A stretch of 64,000 nt of DNA from Embleya scabrispora DSM 41855. GTDB taxonomy: Bacteria; Actinomycetota; Actinomycetes; Streptomycetales; Streptomycetaceae. Positions 17,056 through 24,994 of the stretch are shown here, one piece after another. Position numbers and translations under genes: made by a program. The notes beneath the pieces are model-generated. The model saw only the letters and a program-made list of their open reading frames with translations, was not told the origin of the DNA and did not search any database. The stretch is taken from positions 194-64,193 of the forward strand of contig NZ_KB889640.1 in the NCBI RefSeq assembly GCF_000372745.1. The letters are read 5' to 3'. Every line of letters starts with the position of its first letter. The stretch's first letter is position 1.

Positions 17056-18661
17056 CGATGTACCAGATCGGGTTGTAGTGCAGGTTCTTCACCGTGTTGT
17101 TCGCGGCGATCACCTGTGCGGGCTGGAGCAGCGGCATGAACGGGCCGGTCTTGTTCATCGCTTCCTGGAGCTGCTTGTACAGCTGGACGCGCTCGGCGTC
17201 GGAGGTGGCGACCTTGGCCCGTTGGGCGAGGCCGGACACCTCGGCGTTGGCGTCGGCCTTCCAGCCGGCGCGCAGCGCGACCAGTTCACCCGGGGTGAAC
17301 GCGAGGTAGTCGCTGGCGTCGGGGTAGTCGGCCTGCCACCACCACAGGCCCATCGCCTCGCTGCCGTTGCGGTAGGAGTCCAGCGCGGTCTGGGTGGGGG
17401 CCGGCTTGAGGTTGATGGTGATGCCGACCTCCTTGAGGTTGGCCTGCACCCGGGCGCCGAGGTCGCCGAAGTTGATCCCGTTGATGGTCACGTCGGAGGC
17501 GTAGTACAGGTCGACGCTGGGGTTGTTCAGCCCGGCGCGGGCCAGCGCGGCCTTGGCCCGCGGGACGTCGCGCTGGACGGCCTTGGCCGGGTCGAGCGCG
17601 CCGGTGAAGAAGCTGGGCACGATGCCGGCCGCCTGTGCGGAGCCGGCGCCGGCCACGTCCAGCAGGCTCTTGTAGTCCAGGCCGTAGCGCACCGCCTCCT
17701 GGAAGTCCTTGTTGGAGGTGGTCGGCGAGGTGGCCGGGTTGTCGTTGCTGAACAGGAACGCGGTGGTGGGCGTGGGCTGTTGCAGCACCTGCGCCTGGCC
17801 CTTGACCTTGACCGCCTGGTCCGGCGACATGTCCAGGGAGATTTGGCTCTCACCGCTGAGCACGTTCAACTGCTGCGTGTTCGCGGGCACGTTGCGCACC
17901 ACGACCTTGGCGTACTTGGGCTTGGCGCCCCAGTAGTTGTCGTTGCGGGTGAGGATGACCTCGCTGCTGACGTCGTACTTGGTGATCCGGTACGGGCCGC
18001 TGCCCTGCGAGTCGCTGTTGAGGAACTGCTCGGCCTTGTCGCCCTGGTCGGCGCCCGGCGCGTCGGTGCCGCCGTGTGCGGCGACGGTCTTGGAGTTGAC
18101 CACGCCGAGTGCGGGGGTGGCGATGCGGAACGGCAGCGCGGGGTCGGCGGCCTCGGTGGTGAGCACCACCGTGTGCTCGTCCTTGGCGCTCGCGGTGACG
18201 CCGTCGAGCAGGAAGGCCGGGTTGCCCTTGAGGTTCTTGACCCGGTTGAACGAGAACACCACGTCCTTGGCGGTCACCGGCGTGCCGTCGGAGAACTTGG
18301 CCTCCGGGCGCAGCGGGAAGGTGAACGTCTTGGCGTCCGGGGCGGCCTCGTAGGACGCGGCGAGCAGCGGTACGGGCTTGGTCACGTCGCCGCCCGCGAA
18401 GGTGAGCAGCGTGTCGTAGACAGGGCGGGTGACCAGGATCCCGGTGGGCTCGAAGGTCCGACCGGGGTCGGCGGTCTTGAGACTGAAAGAGGTGTCGACG
18501 ACGAGTGTGCCGCCGTCGCCCTGCGCGTCGCCGGACTGCTTCTTGGCGCCGCCGCACGCGGCGAGCATCAAAGCGGCGGCGACGGTGACCGCCAATGGGG
18601 CGGCGGCCCGACGCACGGCCTTGGCCCGGCGACTGTCCCCGATGGGGTGATTGCCCTGCAT
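17036..18661 (-). CDS. dppA: Peptide ABC transporter substrate-binding lipoprotein (DppA-like)
   Basis: 541 residues. The signal peptide is basic (DSRRAKAVRR), then hydrophobic, and ends in a lipobox LMLAACGG, so the protein is a membrane-anchored lipoprotein. The mature part is an SBP_bac_5 domain: DTSFSLKTADPGRTFEPTG and FRPEAKFSDGTPVTAKDVVFSFNRV are the usual opening and hinge elements, and YASDVTINGINFGDLGARVQANL closes the fold. Peptides or related cations bind in the cleft. It is the first gene of the importer operon and faces a 450-bp regulatory region. The ligand is unknown. Confidence 0.9.
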   Translation of the reverse strand: MQGNHPIGDSRRAKAVRRAAAPLAVTVAAALMLAACGGAKKQSGDAQGDGGTLVVDTSFSLKTADPGRTFEPTGILVTRPVYDTLLTFAGGDVTKPVPLLAASYEAAPDAKTFTFPLRPEAKFSDGTPVTAKDVVFSFNRVKNLKGNPAFLLDGVTASAKDEHTVVLTTEAADPALPFRIATPALGVVNSKTVAAHGGTDAPGADQGDKAEQFLNSDSQGSGPYRITKYDVSSEVILTRNDNYWGAKPKYAKVVVRNVPANTQQLNVLSGESQISLDMSPDQAVKVKGQAQVLQQPTPTTAFLFSNDNPATSPTTSNKDFQEAVRYGLDYKSLLDVAGAGSAQAAGIVPSFFTGALDPAKAVQRDVPRAKAALARAGLNNPSVDLYYASDVTINGINFGDLGARVQANLKEVGITINLKPAPTQTALDSYRNGSEAMGLWWWQADYPDASDYLAFTPGELVALRAGWKADANAEVSGLAQRAKVATSDAERVQLYKQLQEAMNKTGPFMPLLQPAQVIAANNTVKNLHYNPIWYIDVDKLG

Positions 18662-19114
18662 GGCACACCTTCCTCAAGCCACCCGATCGGCCGATGACGG
18701 AACCGAGTGTTTGATCTGGCTGAACGGTGGGCTCGAAAGTAGGCGTGGCCGAGCGTGATGGTCAATGACTTTCTTGCCCGTCTCGGCATTTGGGACCAAA
18801 GTTCCTTTCACGGTGATCACTCGTCCACGTGGAGCGACGATTTTTCGCCTTGATAACGGTTTGATGACTGATCAGAGCCCACATGGAGGTCAAATGGCAG
18901 ACCTGCCGACAGCGCCGCGTCAGGTGCCCGACACCCGGGCTTCATCGACTCGCGACCGGAGGGATCACCCACTCGGCGCAGTGATCTTGACGGGGAGTCA
19001 GCTTCATGCCTATGTTCGCCCCGAAGCGTTCAACCACATTGAACACGCCATGAGGCACAAGCCAGGATCCGCGAGTCGAGGGTGCTCGGCACCGGAGCGA
19101 ACGGGGATCGGACC
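18662..19114. promoter_or_regulatory. Divergent control region between peptide importer and XRE-cupin regulator
   Basis: 453 bp without a convincing gene. Three palindromes follow each other: TTTGG-GA-CCAAA at 18789-18800, GTGATCAC at 18813-18820 and CCACGTGG at 18825-18832. AT-rich promoter-like stretches lie at 18758-18800 and 18838-18880. The neighbouring XRE-cupin regulator is the obvious candidate to bind here and control the importer, itself and the downstream dehydrogenase genes. Confidence 0.5.
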
Positions 19115-19651
19115 ATGCTGGGTGACCGACTGCGCGAACTACGGCAGGCGCACGACCTGACCTTGCGTCAGTTGGCCGTCCAAGCCGGGATATCGGCGGG
19201 CATGCTCAGTCAACTGGAGAACGGCGCCGCGGAACCGAGTTTGAGCACCCTGCGCAAGCTCGCCCGCGTCTTCGACACCTCCATCGCGACCCTGTTCGAC
19301 GATCCGGACGTACCGCGCGTGGCCGTGACCACGCGCGACCGGCGCATGCGGCTCGGCGCGGCCCGCCAGCACATCACCTACTCCAGGCTCACCCCCGGAT
19401 CGGGCGATCTCGAAGTGCTGGAGGCCGACATCGAGCCCGGCCAGGCATCCTCCGACGAGCCGTACAGCCATCCCTCCACGGAATGCGCCACCGTGCTCGC
19501 CGGACGACTCGACGTCGAGGTGGACGGCCGCGTCCATCACCTCGAAGAGGGCGACGCGATCACCTTCGACTCGCGCCTGCCGCACCGGTTCGTCAACTCC
19601 TCCGACGCACCGGCCCGGCTGCTCGTCGCGGTGACGCCCCCGATGCCGTAG
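19115..19651 (+). CDS. XRE family regulator with C-terminal cupin domain
   Basis: 178 residues. The N-terminal HTH (GDRLRELRQAHDLTLRQLAVQAGISAGMLSQLENG) is followed by a small-molecule-sensing cupin with PYSHPSTECATVLAGRLDVEVDGRVHHLEEGDAITFDSRLPHRFVN. Such proteins (PuuR, SutR type) commonly control amino-acid or polyamine catabolism genes and sense the substrate through the cupin. ATG at 19115 was chosen over an upstream GTG because it directly precedes the conserved GDRLRELR and has a GGGGA site. It sits between the peptide importer and the DapA/dehydrogenase genes and probably regulates both. Confidence 0.87.
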   Translation: MLGDRLRELRQAHDLTLRQLAVQAGISAGMLSQLENGAAEPSLSTLRKLARVFDTSIATLFDDPDVPRVAVTTRDRRMRLGAARQHITYSRLTPGSGDLEVLEADIEPGQASSDEPYSHPSTECATVLAGRLDVEVDGRVHHLEEGDAITFDSRLPHRFVNSSDAPARLLVAVTPPMP

Positions 19652-19748
19652 CGGTGCCCGGCCGGGAACGGTGCCCGTTTCCGGCCGCGGCACCCACGGG
19701 GACCACGTCACCCGGATCCCGCGTTTGTGCCCCGAAAGGACCGAGGGC

Positions 19749-20669
19749 ATGGACCGCAACACCGTCGACTGGCACGGCTACATACCGGCCGTGACAACCC
19801 CCTTCACCTCCCAGGGCGACCTCGATCTGGCCGCGTGGGACGAACAGTTGGAGTGGTTCGCCGCCGAACGCCTCGACGGCGTGATCATCGCCGGCACCAC
19901 CGGCGAGTGGTACACCCTCACCGCCACCGAACGCGCCGCCCTGTTCACCCGCGCCGCCCGCCGGGTCCGCGGCCGCTTCACCCTGCTCGGCGGCTGCAAC
20001 GCCTACACCGCCTCCGCGGCCATCGGCCACGCCCGCGCCGCGCGCGCCGCCGGTCTGGACGGCATCCTGCTCACCCCGCCGCCGTACGTGGTGCCCAACT
20101 CGCGCGAGATCGTGGCCTTCTATCACGAGGTCTGCACCGCCGTCGACATCCCCGTCTGCGTGTACAACTGGCCCCGGGGCACCGGCGTGGACCTGGACAC
20201 CGACACCCTGAGCGCGCTGGCGGACCTGCCCAACGTGGTCGCGATCAAGAACTCCACCGGCGACTTCGGCGCCTTCGTCAAGGGCCTGATCGCGCTGCAC
20301 GAGCGGGTGCGCTACTTCGGCATCACCACCGACCGGGTCGGACTCGCCCTGATGCGCGGCATCGGCGGCGACGGGCTGATGGGCGCGGGCGCCGTCCTGG
20401 GCCGCGACCACCCCGACTTCTTCCACCACCTGGCCGCCGGGGACGAGGCCGCCGCGCTGGCCGTGGGCGCCCGCGACCGGGTGCTGATGCGGGCCTGGTT
20501 CACCGCCGACTACGGACCGCGCTTCGGCAGCGCACCGGCCATCCTCAAGCACGCCCTCACCCTGCGCGGCGTGCCCGCCGGCCACCCGCGCCGCCCCCTG
20601 CTGCCGCTGACCGTCGCCGAGGCCGAGCAGGTCCGCGCCACGGTCGCCGAACTCGGACTGCTGGCCTGA
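19749..20669 (+). CDS. DapA-family lyase, putative 1-pyrroline-4-hydroxy-2-carboxylate deaminase type
   Basis: 306 residues, a full (beta/alpha)8 dihydrodipicolinate-synthase-family barrel. The pyruvate/substrate-binding GTTGEW motif is at residues 49-54, Tyr139 is in PVCVYNWP and the Schiff-base lysine is Lys167 in VVAIKNSTGD. The family includes DapA, N-acetylneuraminate lyase, KDG aldolases and the hydroxyproline-pathway deaminase (LhpC/HypD). True DapA is unlikely in this context. The stop overlaps the next flavoprotein start (TGATG), and the three following genes look like a D-hydroxyproline dehydrogenase, which favours the deaminase role. That assignment is by context only. Confidence 0.75.
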   Translation: MDRNTVDWHGYIPAVTTPFTSQGDLDLAAWDEQLEWFAAERLDGVIIAGTTGEWYTLTATERAALFTRAARRVRGRFTLLGGCNAYTASAAIGHARAARAAGLDGILLTPPPYVVPNSREIVAFYHEVCTAVDIPVCVYNWPRGTGVDLDTDTLSALADLPNVVAIKNSTGDFGAFVKGLIALHERVRYFGITTDRVGLALMRGIGGDGLMGAGAVLGRDHPDFFHHLAAGDEAAALAVGARDRVLMRAWFTADYGPRFGSAPAILKHALTLRGVPAGHPRRPLLPLTVAEAEQVRATVAELGLLA

Positions 20670-21853
20670 TGACACCCGACCCGACGAAACCCACCGAAGT
20701 CCTGGTCGTCGGCGGCGGGTTGCTCGGCTGCGCGCTGGCCTACCACCTCGCCCGCGCGGGCGCCTCGGTCCAATTGATCGAGAAGGACCAACTCAACCGG
20801 CACGCCTCCGGGCAGAACGCGGGCAGCCTGCACTTCCAACTCGAATACCGGATGATCCAACACGGCCCCACCGTCGCCGCCCGCGCCGCCGAGGCGCTGC
20901 CGCTGCACCTGGACGCCATGCACTCGTGGGCCGGCCTGGAGGACGAACTCGGCGAATCCTGCGGCGTGCGCCGCTCCGGCGGCCTGATGCTCGCCGAATC
21001 GCCCGAGGACATGGCGCTGCTCGCGCACAAGGCACACCTGGAACACACCCACGGACTGCACGTCGAACTGCTCGATGCCCGCGCCACCCACGAACGCGCC
21101 CCCTACCTCTCCGACCGCGTGATCGGCGCCGCGTGGTGCCCGGGCGAGGGCAAGGCCAACCCGCGCCTGGTCACCCACGCCTATGCCCGGGCCGCCCGCC
21201 GCCACGGCGCCCGGATCGACACCGGCGTACGGCTGACCGCGCTGCGCCACGACGGCCGACAGTGGCTTGCCGAGACCGCCGGCGGGCGCCGCATGGCCGC
21301 GCGCGCGGTCGTGGTCGCGGCCGGCGTGTGGACCGGCGAGGTGGCCGCCATGGCCGACATCCGGCTGCCCCTGGTGCCCGTCGCGCTCACCATGACGGTC
21401 ACCGCCGCCGCGCCGCCGCTGATCCCGCACCTGGTCCAGCACGCCGGGCGCCGCCTCTCGCTCAAGCAGACCGAGGAGGGCAACGTGCTGATCGGCGGTG
21501 GCCGCGCCGCCAAATTCGTCCAGCACGCCGGTGCCCTCGACCTGGACGCCCGCCCCGAACTGCGGCTGGACTCGGTGTTCGCCGGCGCCGACGCCGCGCG
21601 CGTGGTGCCGGCCGTACAGCGCCTGCCGGTGCTGCGCATCTGGTCCGGCGCCACCTCGCTGGCCCCCGACCAACTGCCCCTGCTCGGGCCCGTCCCTCGT
21701 CGGCCGGACTTCTTCGTGGCCACCGGCGGGTCCGGCTTCACCCTGGGCCCCACCTACAGTCGCCTGCTCGCCGAACAGGTCCTCACCGGCACCACCGGGC
21801 TGCCCCTCGACGACTACTCCCCCGCACGGTTCGGAGCACTGAACTTTGTCTGA
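20669..21853 (+). CDS. FAD-dependent amine/D-amino acid oxidoreductase (dehydrogenase beta-like subunit)
   Basis: 394 residues of the DAO/glycine oxidase/sarcosine oxidase-beta fold. The FAD dinucleotide motif GGGLLGCALAYHLARAG is at the N-terminus, followed by the isoalloxazine region HASGQNAGSLHFQLEYRM, and the C-terminal FVATGGSGFTLGP closing motif. It is the size and type of the catalytic beta subunit of D-hydroxyproline dehydrogenase (LhpB/HypO-like). The next two genes give the small 2Fe-2S and the FAD/NAD-type partner. ATG at 20669 overlaps the stop of the lyase gene, so the genes are tightly coupled. Confidence 0.85.
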   Translation: MTPDPTKPTEVLVVGGGLLGCALAYHLARAGASVQLIEKDQLNRHASGQNAGSLHFQLEYRMIQHGPTVAARAAEALPLHLDAMHSWAGLEDELGESCGVRRSGGLMLAESPEDMALLAHKAHLEHTHGLHVELLDARATHERAPYLSDRVIGAAWCPGEGKANPRLVTHAYARAARRHGARIDTGVRLTALRHDGRQWLAETAGGRRMAARAVVVAAGVWTGEVAAMADIRLPLVPVALTMTVTAAAPPLIPHLVQHAGRRLSLKQTEEGNVLIGGGRAAKFVQHAGALDLDARPELRLDSVFAGADAARVVPAVQRLPVLRIWSGATSLAPDQLPLLGPVPRRPDFFVATGGSGFTLGPTYSRLLAEQVLTGTTGLPLDDYSPARFGALNFV

Positions 21854-22364
21854 CCACCCGGCGCAGGTGTCCATCACCCTCGACGGCCGCCCGCACACCG
21901 TGCCGCGCGGCCGCTCGCTGGCCGCCGCCCTGATCGCCACCGACCACCCCGTCACCCGGCACGACCGGGCCGGCCGCCCGCGCGCGCCCTATTGCGGGAT
22001 GGGCGTGTGCTTCGACTGCGCCGTCACCGTCGACGGCATCCCACTGGTACGGGCCTGCCAGGAGCCGGTCCGCGCGGGGATGCGCGTCGACACGGGCGGC
22101 GGGGTCGGCACGGGTGTGCGTGTGGACACCGGCTGCGGAGTCGATACGAGGGCGCGTGACGACGCCGGCGCCGAGGGCCGGGAGGACGTGCATGTCGATG
22201 CGGGTCCCGAGGTCGGCAGGGACGTGCGTCTCGACGCCGACCGCGGGATCCGGGCGGACGGGCGTTCGGACACCGGCCACAAGGATGGCCCGGGCCTGCG
22301 TCTCGACACCGACCCCGAAGTCCGGGCGGACGTGCGTGGCGACACCGACCGCGAGGACGTGTGA
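21846..22364 (+). CDS. (2Fe-2S)-binding small dehydrogenase subunit with repetitive C-terminal tail
   Basis: 172 residues starting at a TTG that overlaps the previous gene by 8 bp. Residues 1-77 match the small ferredoxin-like subunit of sarcosine-oxidase/D-hydroxyproline-dehydrogenase complexes, with cluster ligands Cys50, Cys55, Cys58 and Cys71 in a C-x4-C-x2-C...C pattern. Normal relatives end shortly after this point. Here 95 more residues follow, made entirely of eight degenerate 12-residue repeats rich in Asp, Arg, Val and Gly. The tail is unlikely to fold like the ferredoxin domain and is acidic-basic mixed, so it may be disordered. The stop overlaps the start of the next gene (TGATG), so the extension leaves coupling intact. 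Confidence 0.8.
   Translation: MSDHPAQVSITLDGRPHTVPRGRSLAAALIATDHPVTRHDRAGRPRAPYCGMGVCFDCAVTVDGIPLVRACQEPVRAGMRVDTGGGVGTGVRVDTGCGVDTRARDDAGAEGREDVHVDAGPEVGRDVRLDADRGIRADGRSDTGHKDGPGLRLDTDPEVRADVRGDTDREDV
22077..22361 (+). repeat. Eight in-frame 36-bp (12-residue) tandem repeats
   Basis: Repeats occupy residues 78-172 of the 2Fe-2S subunit in strict 12-residue register. Clear copies are GVRVDTGCGVDT (90-101), DVHVDAGPEVGR (114-125), DVRLDADRGIRA (126-137) and GLRLDTDPEVRA (150-161). The conserved core is x-V-R-V/L-D-T/A. The last copy is cut to 11 residues by the stop codon. Copies have diverged at the DNA level, so the expansion is not recent. Confidence 0.85.
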
Positions 22365-23887
22365 TGACCGCCACCGAACCGCAGGTGCTGATCGTCGGTG
22401 CCGGCCCCGCCGGTCTCGCCGCCGCCGTCACCGCCGCCCACCACGGCGCGCAGGTCCTGGTCGTCGACGAACAGGCCCGCCCCGGCGGGCAGATCTGGCG
22501 TCGGCCCGATCCCGGCGCGGGCGGCCCCGACCCGCTCGCCGGCCCCGCGTACGCCGCCGGTCGCGCGCTGCTCGCCCGGGCCGCCGCGCACCCGCGGATC
22601 ACCTTCGCGCACGACACCACCGCGTGGGGCGTCTTCGGCACGAGCACCACACCCGACGGCTTCGCCGCGCCCCCCGGCACGCTCGTGCCCGACGGTCCCC
22701 GGGTCGCGGTGCATGGCCCCGACGGGGTGCACATCCTGCTGCCCAGGGCCCTGTTGCTCACCGCCGGCGCCTACGACCTGCCGGTGCCGGTACCCGGCTG
22801 GACCCTCCCCGGCTTCTTCACCGTCGGCGGCATCCAGGCCCTGCTCAAGGGCCACCGCACCCTCGCCGGCCGACGCATCGTGCTGGCCGGCGCCCATCCA
22901 CTCCTGCTGATCGCCGCCGCGCAGTTGGTGCGCGCCGGCGCCGACGTCGCCGAAGTCGCCTTCGCCCAGGGCCTGCCCGCCCCCACCGAGCTCACCCGCG
23001 CACTCGCGGCGCTGCCCGGCAACCGGGCCAAGGTCGCCGAGGGCCTCGCCGCCGTGCGCACCCTGCGGCAGGCGGGCGTACCGATCCGCACCCACACCCT
23101 GGTCCTGCGCGCCGAGGGCGACGAGCACGTCAACGCCGCCGTGCTGGCCCGGGTCGACCGGAACTGGCGTCCCGTACCCGGCACCGAACGCACCATCGCC
23201 TGCGACACGGTCGGCACCGGCTACGGCTTCGTCCCCTCCACCGAACTGGCCCGCCAGGCCGGGTGCGCGGCGACCTGGAACGGCTCCGCCGGCGGCTGGG
23301 TCCTGGTCCACGACCACGCGATGCGCACGACCCTCCCGCACATCTGGGCCGCCGGCGAACTCACCGGCATAGCCGGCGCCGAACACGCGGTCGCCGCCGG
23401 CAAACGCGCCGCGCTGGACATCTGCCGCAGCCTCGGCATCCTCGACACCGCCGACCACGACCGGGAACTCCCGGCCGTCGAACGCGAATTGGCCGCCACC
23501 ACACGAATGGCCAGACTGCTCGAACACACCTGTACGCCCGACCGCGCCGCGCTGAACGCGCTCGCCGAGGACGACACGTTGTTGTGCCGCTGCGAAGAGG
23601 TGACCTACCGGAAGATCCGCCACACGCTGCGGGACAACCCCGGCCTGGGCACCGCCGACGCGGTCAAACTGCTCACCCGGGCGGGCATGGGCCCCTGCCA
23701 GGGCCGCATGTGCGCTCCCGCCCTCGTCGAACTCCTGCACCAGGAAACCCGCATCCCCCGGGAAACCCTCGGCCCCTTCACCGCCCGCCCCCCGATCAAG
23801 CCCCTCCCACTGGCTGCCCTCGCCGACGCCCACGACGCCACCACCCATACACCCCCGGCACCCGCCGACACCGAAACGCCCCGGTAA
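22364..23887 (+). CDS. FAD/NAD(P)-dependent oxidoreductase with BFD-type 2Fe-2S domain (dehydrogenase alpha-like subunit)
   Basis: 507 residues. The N-terminal FAD motif VGAGPAGLAAAVTAAHHGAQVLVVDE is followed by RPGGQIWRR, typical of the alpha subunit of D-hydroxyproline dehydrogenase, opine oxidase subunit A and heterotetrameric sarcosine oxidase. A second Rossmann segment and AAGELTGIAGAEHAVAAGKRAA follow. From about residue 405 a bacterioferritin-associated-ferredoxin-like domain carries Cys408 and Cys410 (LLCRCEEVTY) and a later C-x4-C in GPCQGRMC. It should accept electrons from the beta flavoprotein through the small 2Fe-2S subunit. ATG at 22364 overlaps the preceding stop. Last gene of the operon. 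Confidence 0.88.
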   Translation: MTATEPQVLIVGAGPAGLAAAVTAAHHGAQVLVVDEQARPGGQIWRRPDPGAGGPDPLAGPAYAAGRALLARAAAHPRITFAHDTTAWGVFGTSTTPDGFAAPPGTLVPDGPRVAVHGPDGVHILLPRALLLTAGAYDLPVPVPGWTLPGFFTVGGIQALLKGHRTLAGRRIVLAGAHPLLLIAAAQLVRAGADVAEVAFAQGLPAPTELTRALAALPGNRAKVAEGLAAVRTLRQAGVPIRTHTLVLRAEGDEHVNAAVLARVDRNWRPVPGTERTIACDTVGTGYGFVPSTELARQAGCAATWNGSAGGWVLVHDHAMRTTLPHIWAAGELTGIAGAEHAVAAGKRAALDICRSLGILDTADHDRELPAVERELAATTRMARLLEHTCTPDRAALNALAEDDTLLCRCEEVTYRKIRHTLRDNPGLGTADAVKLLTRAGMGPCQGRMCAPALVELLHQETRIPRETLGPFTARPPIKPLPLAALADAHDATTHTPPAPADTETPR

Positions 23888-24049
23888 CGCAACGGTGTTC
23901 GTGGGCCGTTGCCGCGTCGGTCGTGCCGGCCGAGACGGGCCTGACATCGGCGCCGTCCGCGCCGGGTGGCCCTTGATCGCCCGGCGGACCCTTCCCGACG
24001 ATGGCGACACCGGCTCCCGACCGGCTCCCGACTCGCGCACAACGCGGAG

Positions 24050-24081
24050 ATCCCGCCGGCCCCCATCGGAGCCGGCGGGAT
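24050..24081. terminator. Strong hairpin terminator between convergent genes
   Basis: ATCCCGCCGGC at 24050-24060 pairs perfectly with GCCGGCGGGAT at 24071-24081 across a 10-nt loop. It lies between the dehydrogenase operon and the convergent transglycosylase gene and can serve both. Confidence 0.75.
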
Positions 24082-24169
24082 TCGCACGGTCGGCGGATCA
24101 ATGATCCAGGGCGCCTTCGGCGAATCCCGGGGCCTGGGCAAGCCGATCCTCGGCCGACCCGCCGCCCGA

Positions 24170-24211
24170 GGTGGTGGTGGTGGTGCCGGTGGCGGGGTGC
24201 CGGTGGCGGGG
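24170..24211. repeat. GGT trinucleotide run and GCCGGTGGCGGGGT duplicate
   Basis: Five to six GGT triplets are followed by two copies of a 14-bp G-rich unit. It lies in the noncoding 357-bp gap (23888-24244) that otherwise holds only the terminator. No gene is seen in the gap. Confidence 0.6.
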
Positions 24212-24244
24212 TTCACCGGACAGGCGTCACCGGGCACGCCGGCG

Positions 24245-24889
24245 TCAACCCTTGACCTCCCGGCCGGACTTGGCCCAGTTGTCGTGCAGTCGGTCGAGGT
24301 ACGAACTCGCCTGTGAGCCCGGCTTCACGCCGCGTGCGAAGGCCCGCATGTTGCCCGCGCCGGTGTTGTAGCCCAGTGCGAGGAGTTCGTTCTTCGTCAG
24401 CGCACCGGCCCACTTCGCGGGCAGTTGCGCGGCCAGGTCGTGCAGGTGCCAGGCCGCGGCCTCGATCGCCAGGTCCGGGTCGTCCGGCAGGTCCCGCCAG
24501 TCCCGATCGGCGAAGTCCCGGCCCTGTTTGGCCTCGTCGAAGGCGGCCTTGTGCATGTTCGCGATCCCGAAGGCGGAATCCGGCTTAAGCTTCTGCCAGG
24601 CCCGCTCCAGCGCCGAGTCGTGCGGCTTGTACGACTCGTTGTGCAGGATGGCCATCAGCAGCTGCGGATCGATGCCGGCCGCCCGCGCGTGCTTGACCAC
24701 CTGCGGCGCGTAGCGGGCCGGTTGCCCGCCGCCGCCCTTGGGCGCCGCCGTGTCCGCGACGCCCGGTCCCGCCGAGCCGGACGCCCGGGCGGAACCGGTC
24801 TTCGGCGGCTCGCACGCCACCGCTCCGGTGCTCGCCACGACGAGCACCACCGCCGCCGGCCACCACCGATACCCGCGAGACTTCCCCAC
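24245..24889 (-). CDS. Transglycosylase SLT-domain lipoprotein
   Basis: 214 residues. The N-terminus is a signal sequence with a likely lipobox (STGAVACEP), so the protein is probably lipid-anchored outside the membrane. After a Gly/Ala/Pro linker, the lysozyme-like domain contains the catalytic glutamate in [15 protein letters not shown], the usual [11 protein letters not shown] equivalent of the G-L-M-Q motif, and [19 protein letters not shown] at the C-terminus, the typical A-Y-N-A-G-x-G-x-V element. It should cut peptidoglycan between MurNAc and GlcNAc. Monocistronic, convergent with the dehydrogenase operon. Confidence 0.85.
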   Translation of the reverse strand: MGKSRGYRWWPAAVVLVVASTGAVACEPPKTGSARASGSAGPGVADTAAPKGGGGQPARYAPQVVKHARAAGIDPQLLMAILHNESYKPHDSALERAWQKLKPDSAFGIANMHKAAFDEAKQGRDFADRDWRDLPDDPDLAIEAAAWHLHDLAAQLPAKWAGALTKNELLALGYNTGAGNMRAFARGVKPGSQASSYLDRLHDNWAKSGREVKG

Positions 24890-24994
24890 GCCGCGCCCCT
24901 CCGTCCGTACCCCACCCGATCGACCAGCCTACGCGCCGGGCCGCGGCGGCCCCGGTACGACCCGATCCGGGACCGGGCGCGGTCCACCGGCCGC

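Noticed and set aside
18765-19160. A 131-codon frame in the control region upstream of the XRE-cupin gene
   Set aside because: Irregular composition, no domain, and it overlaps the regulator start; treated as noncoding.
24170-24211. The GGT/G-rich repeats as a CRISPR or regulatory array
   Set aside because: Units are too short, contiguous and low in complexity, and lie beyond a terminator between convergent genes.
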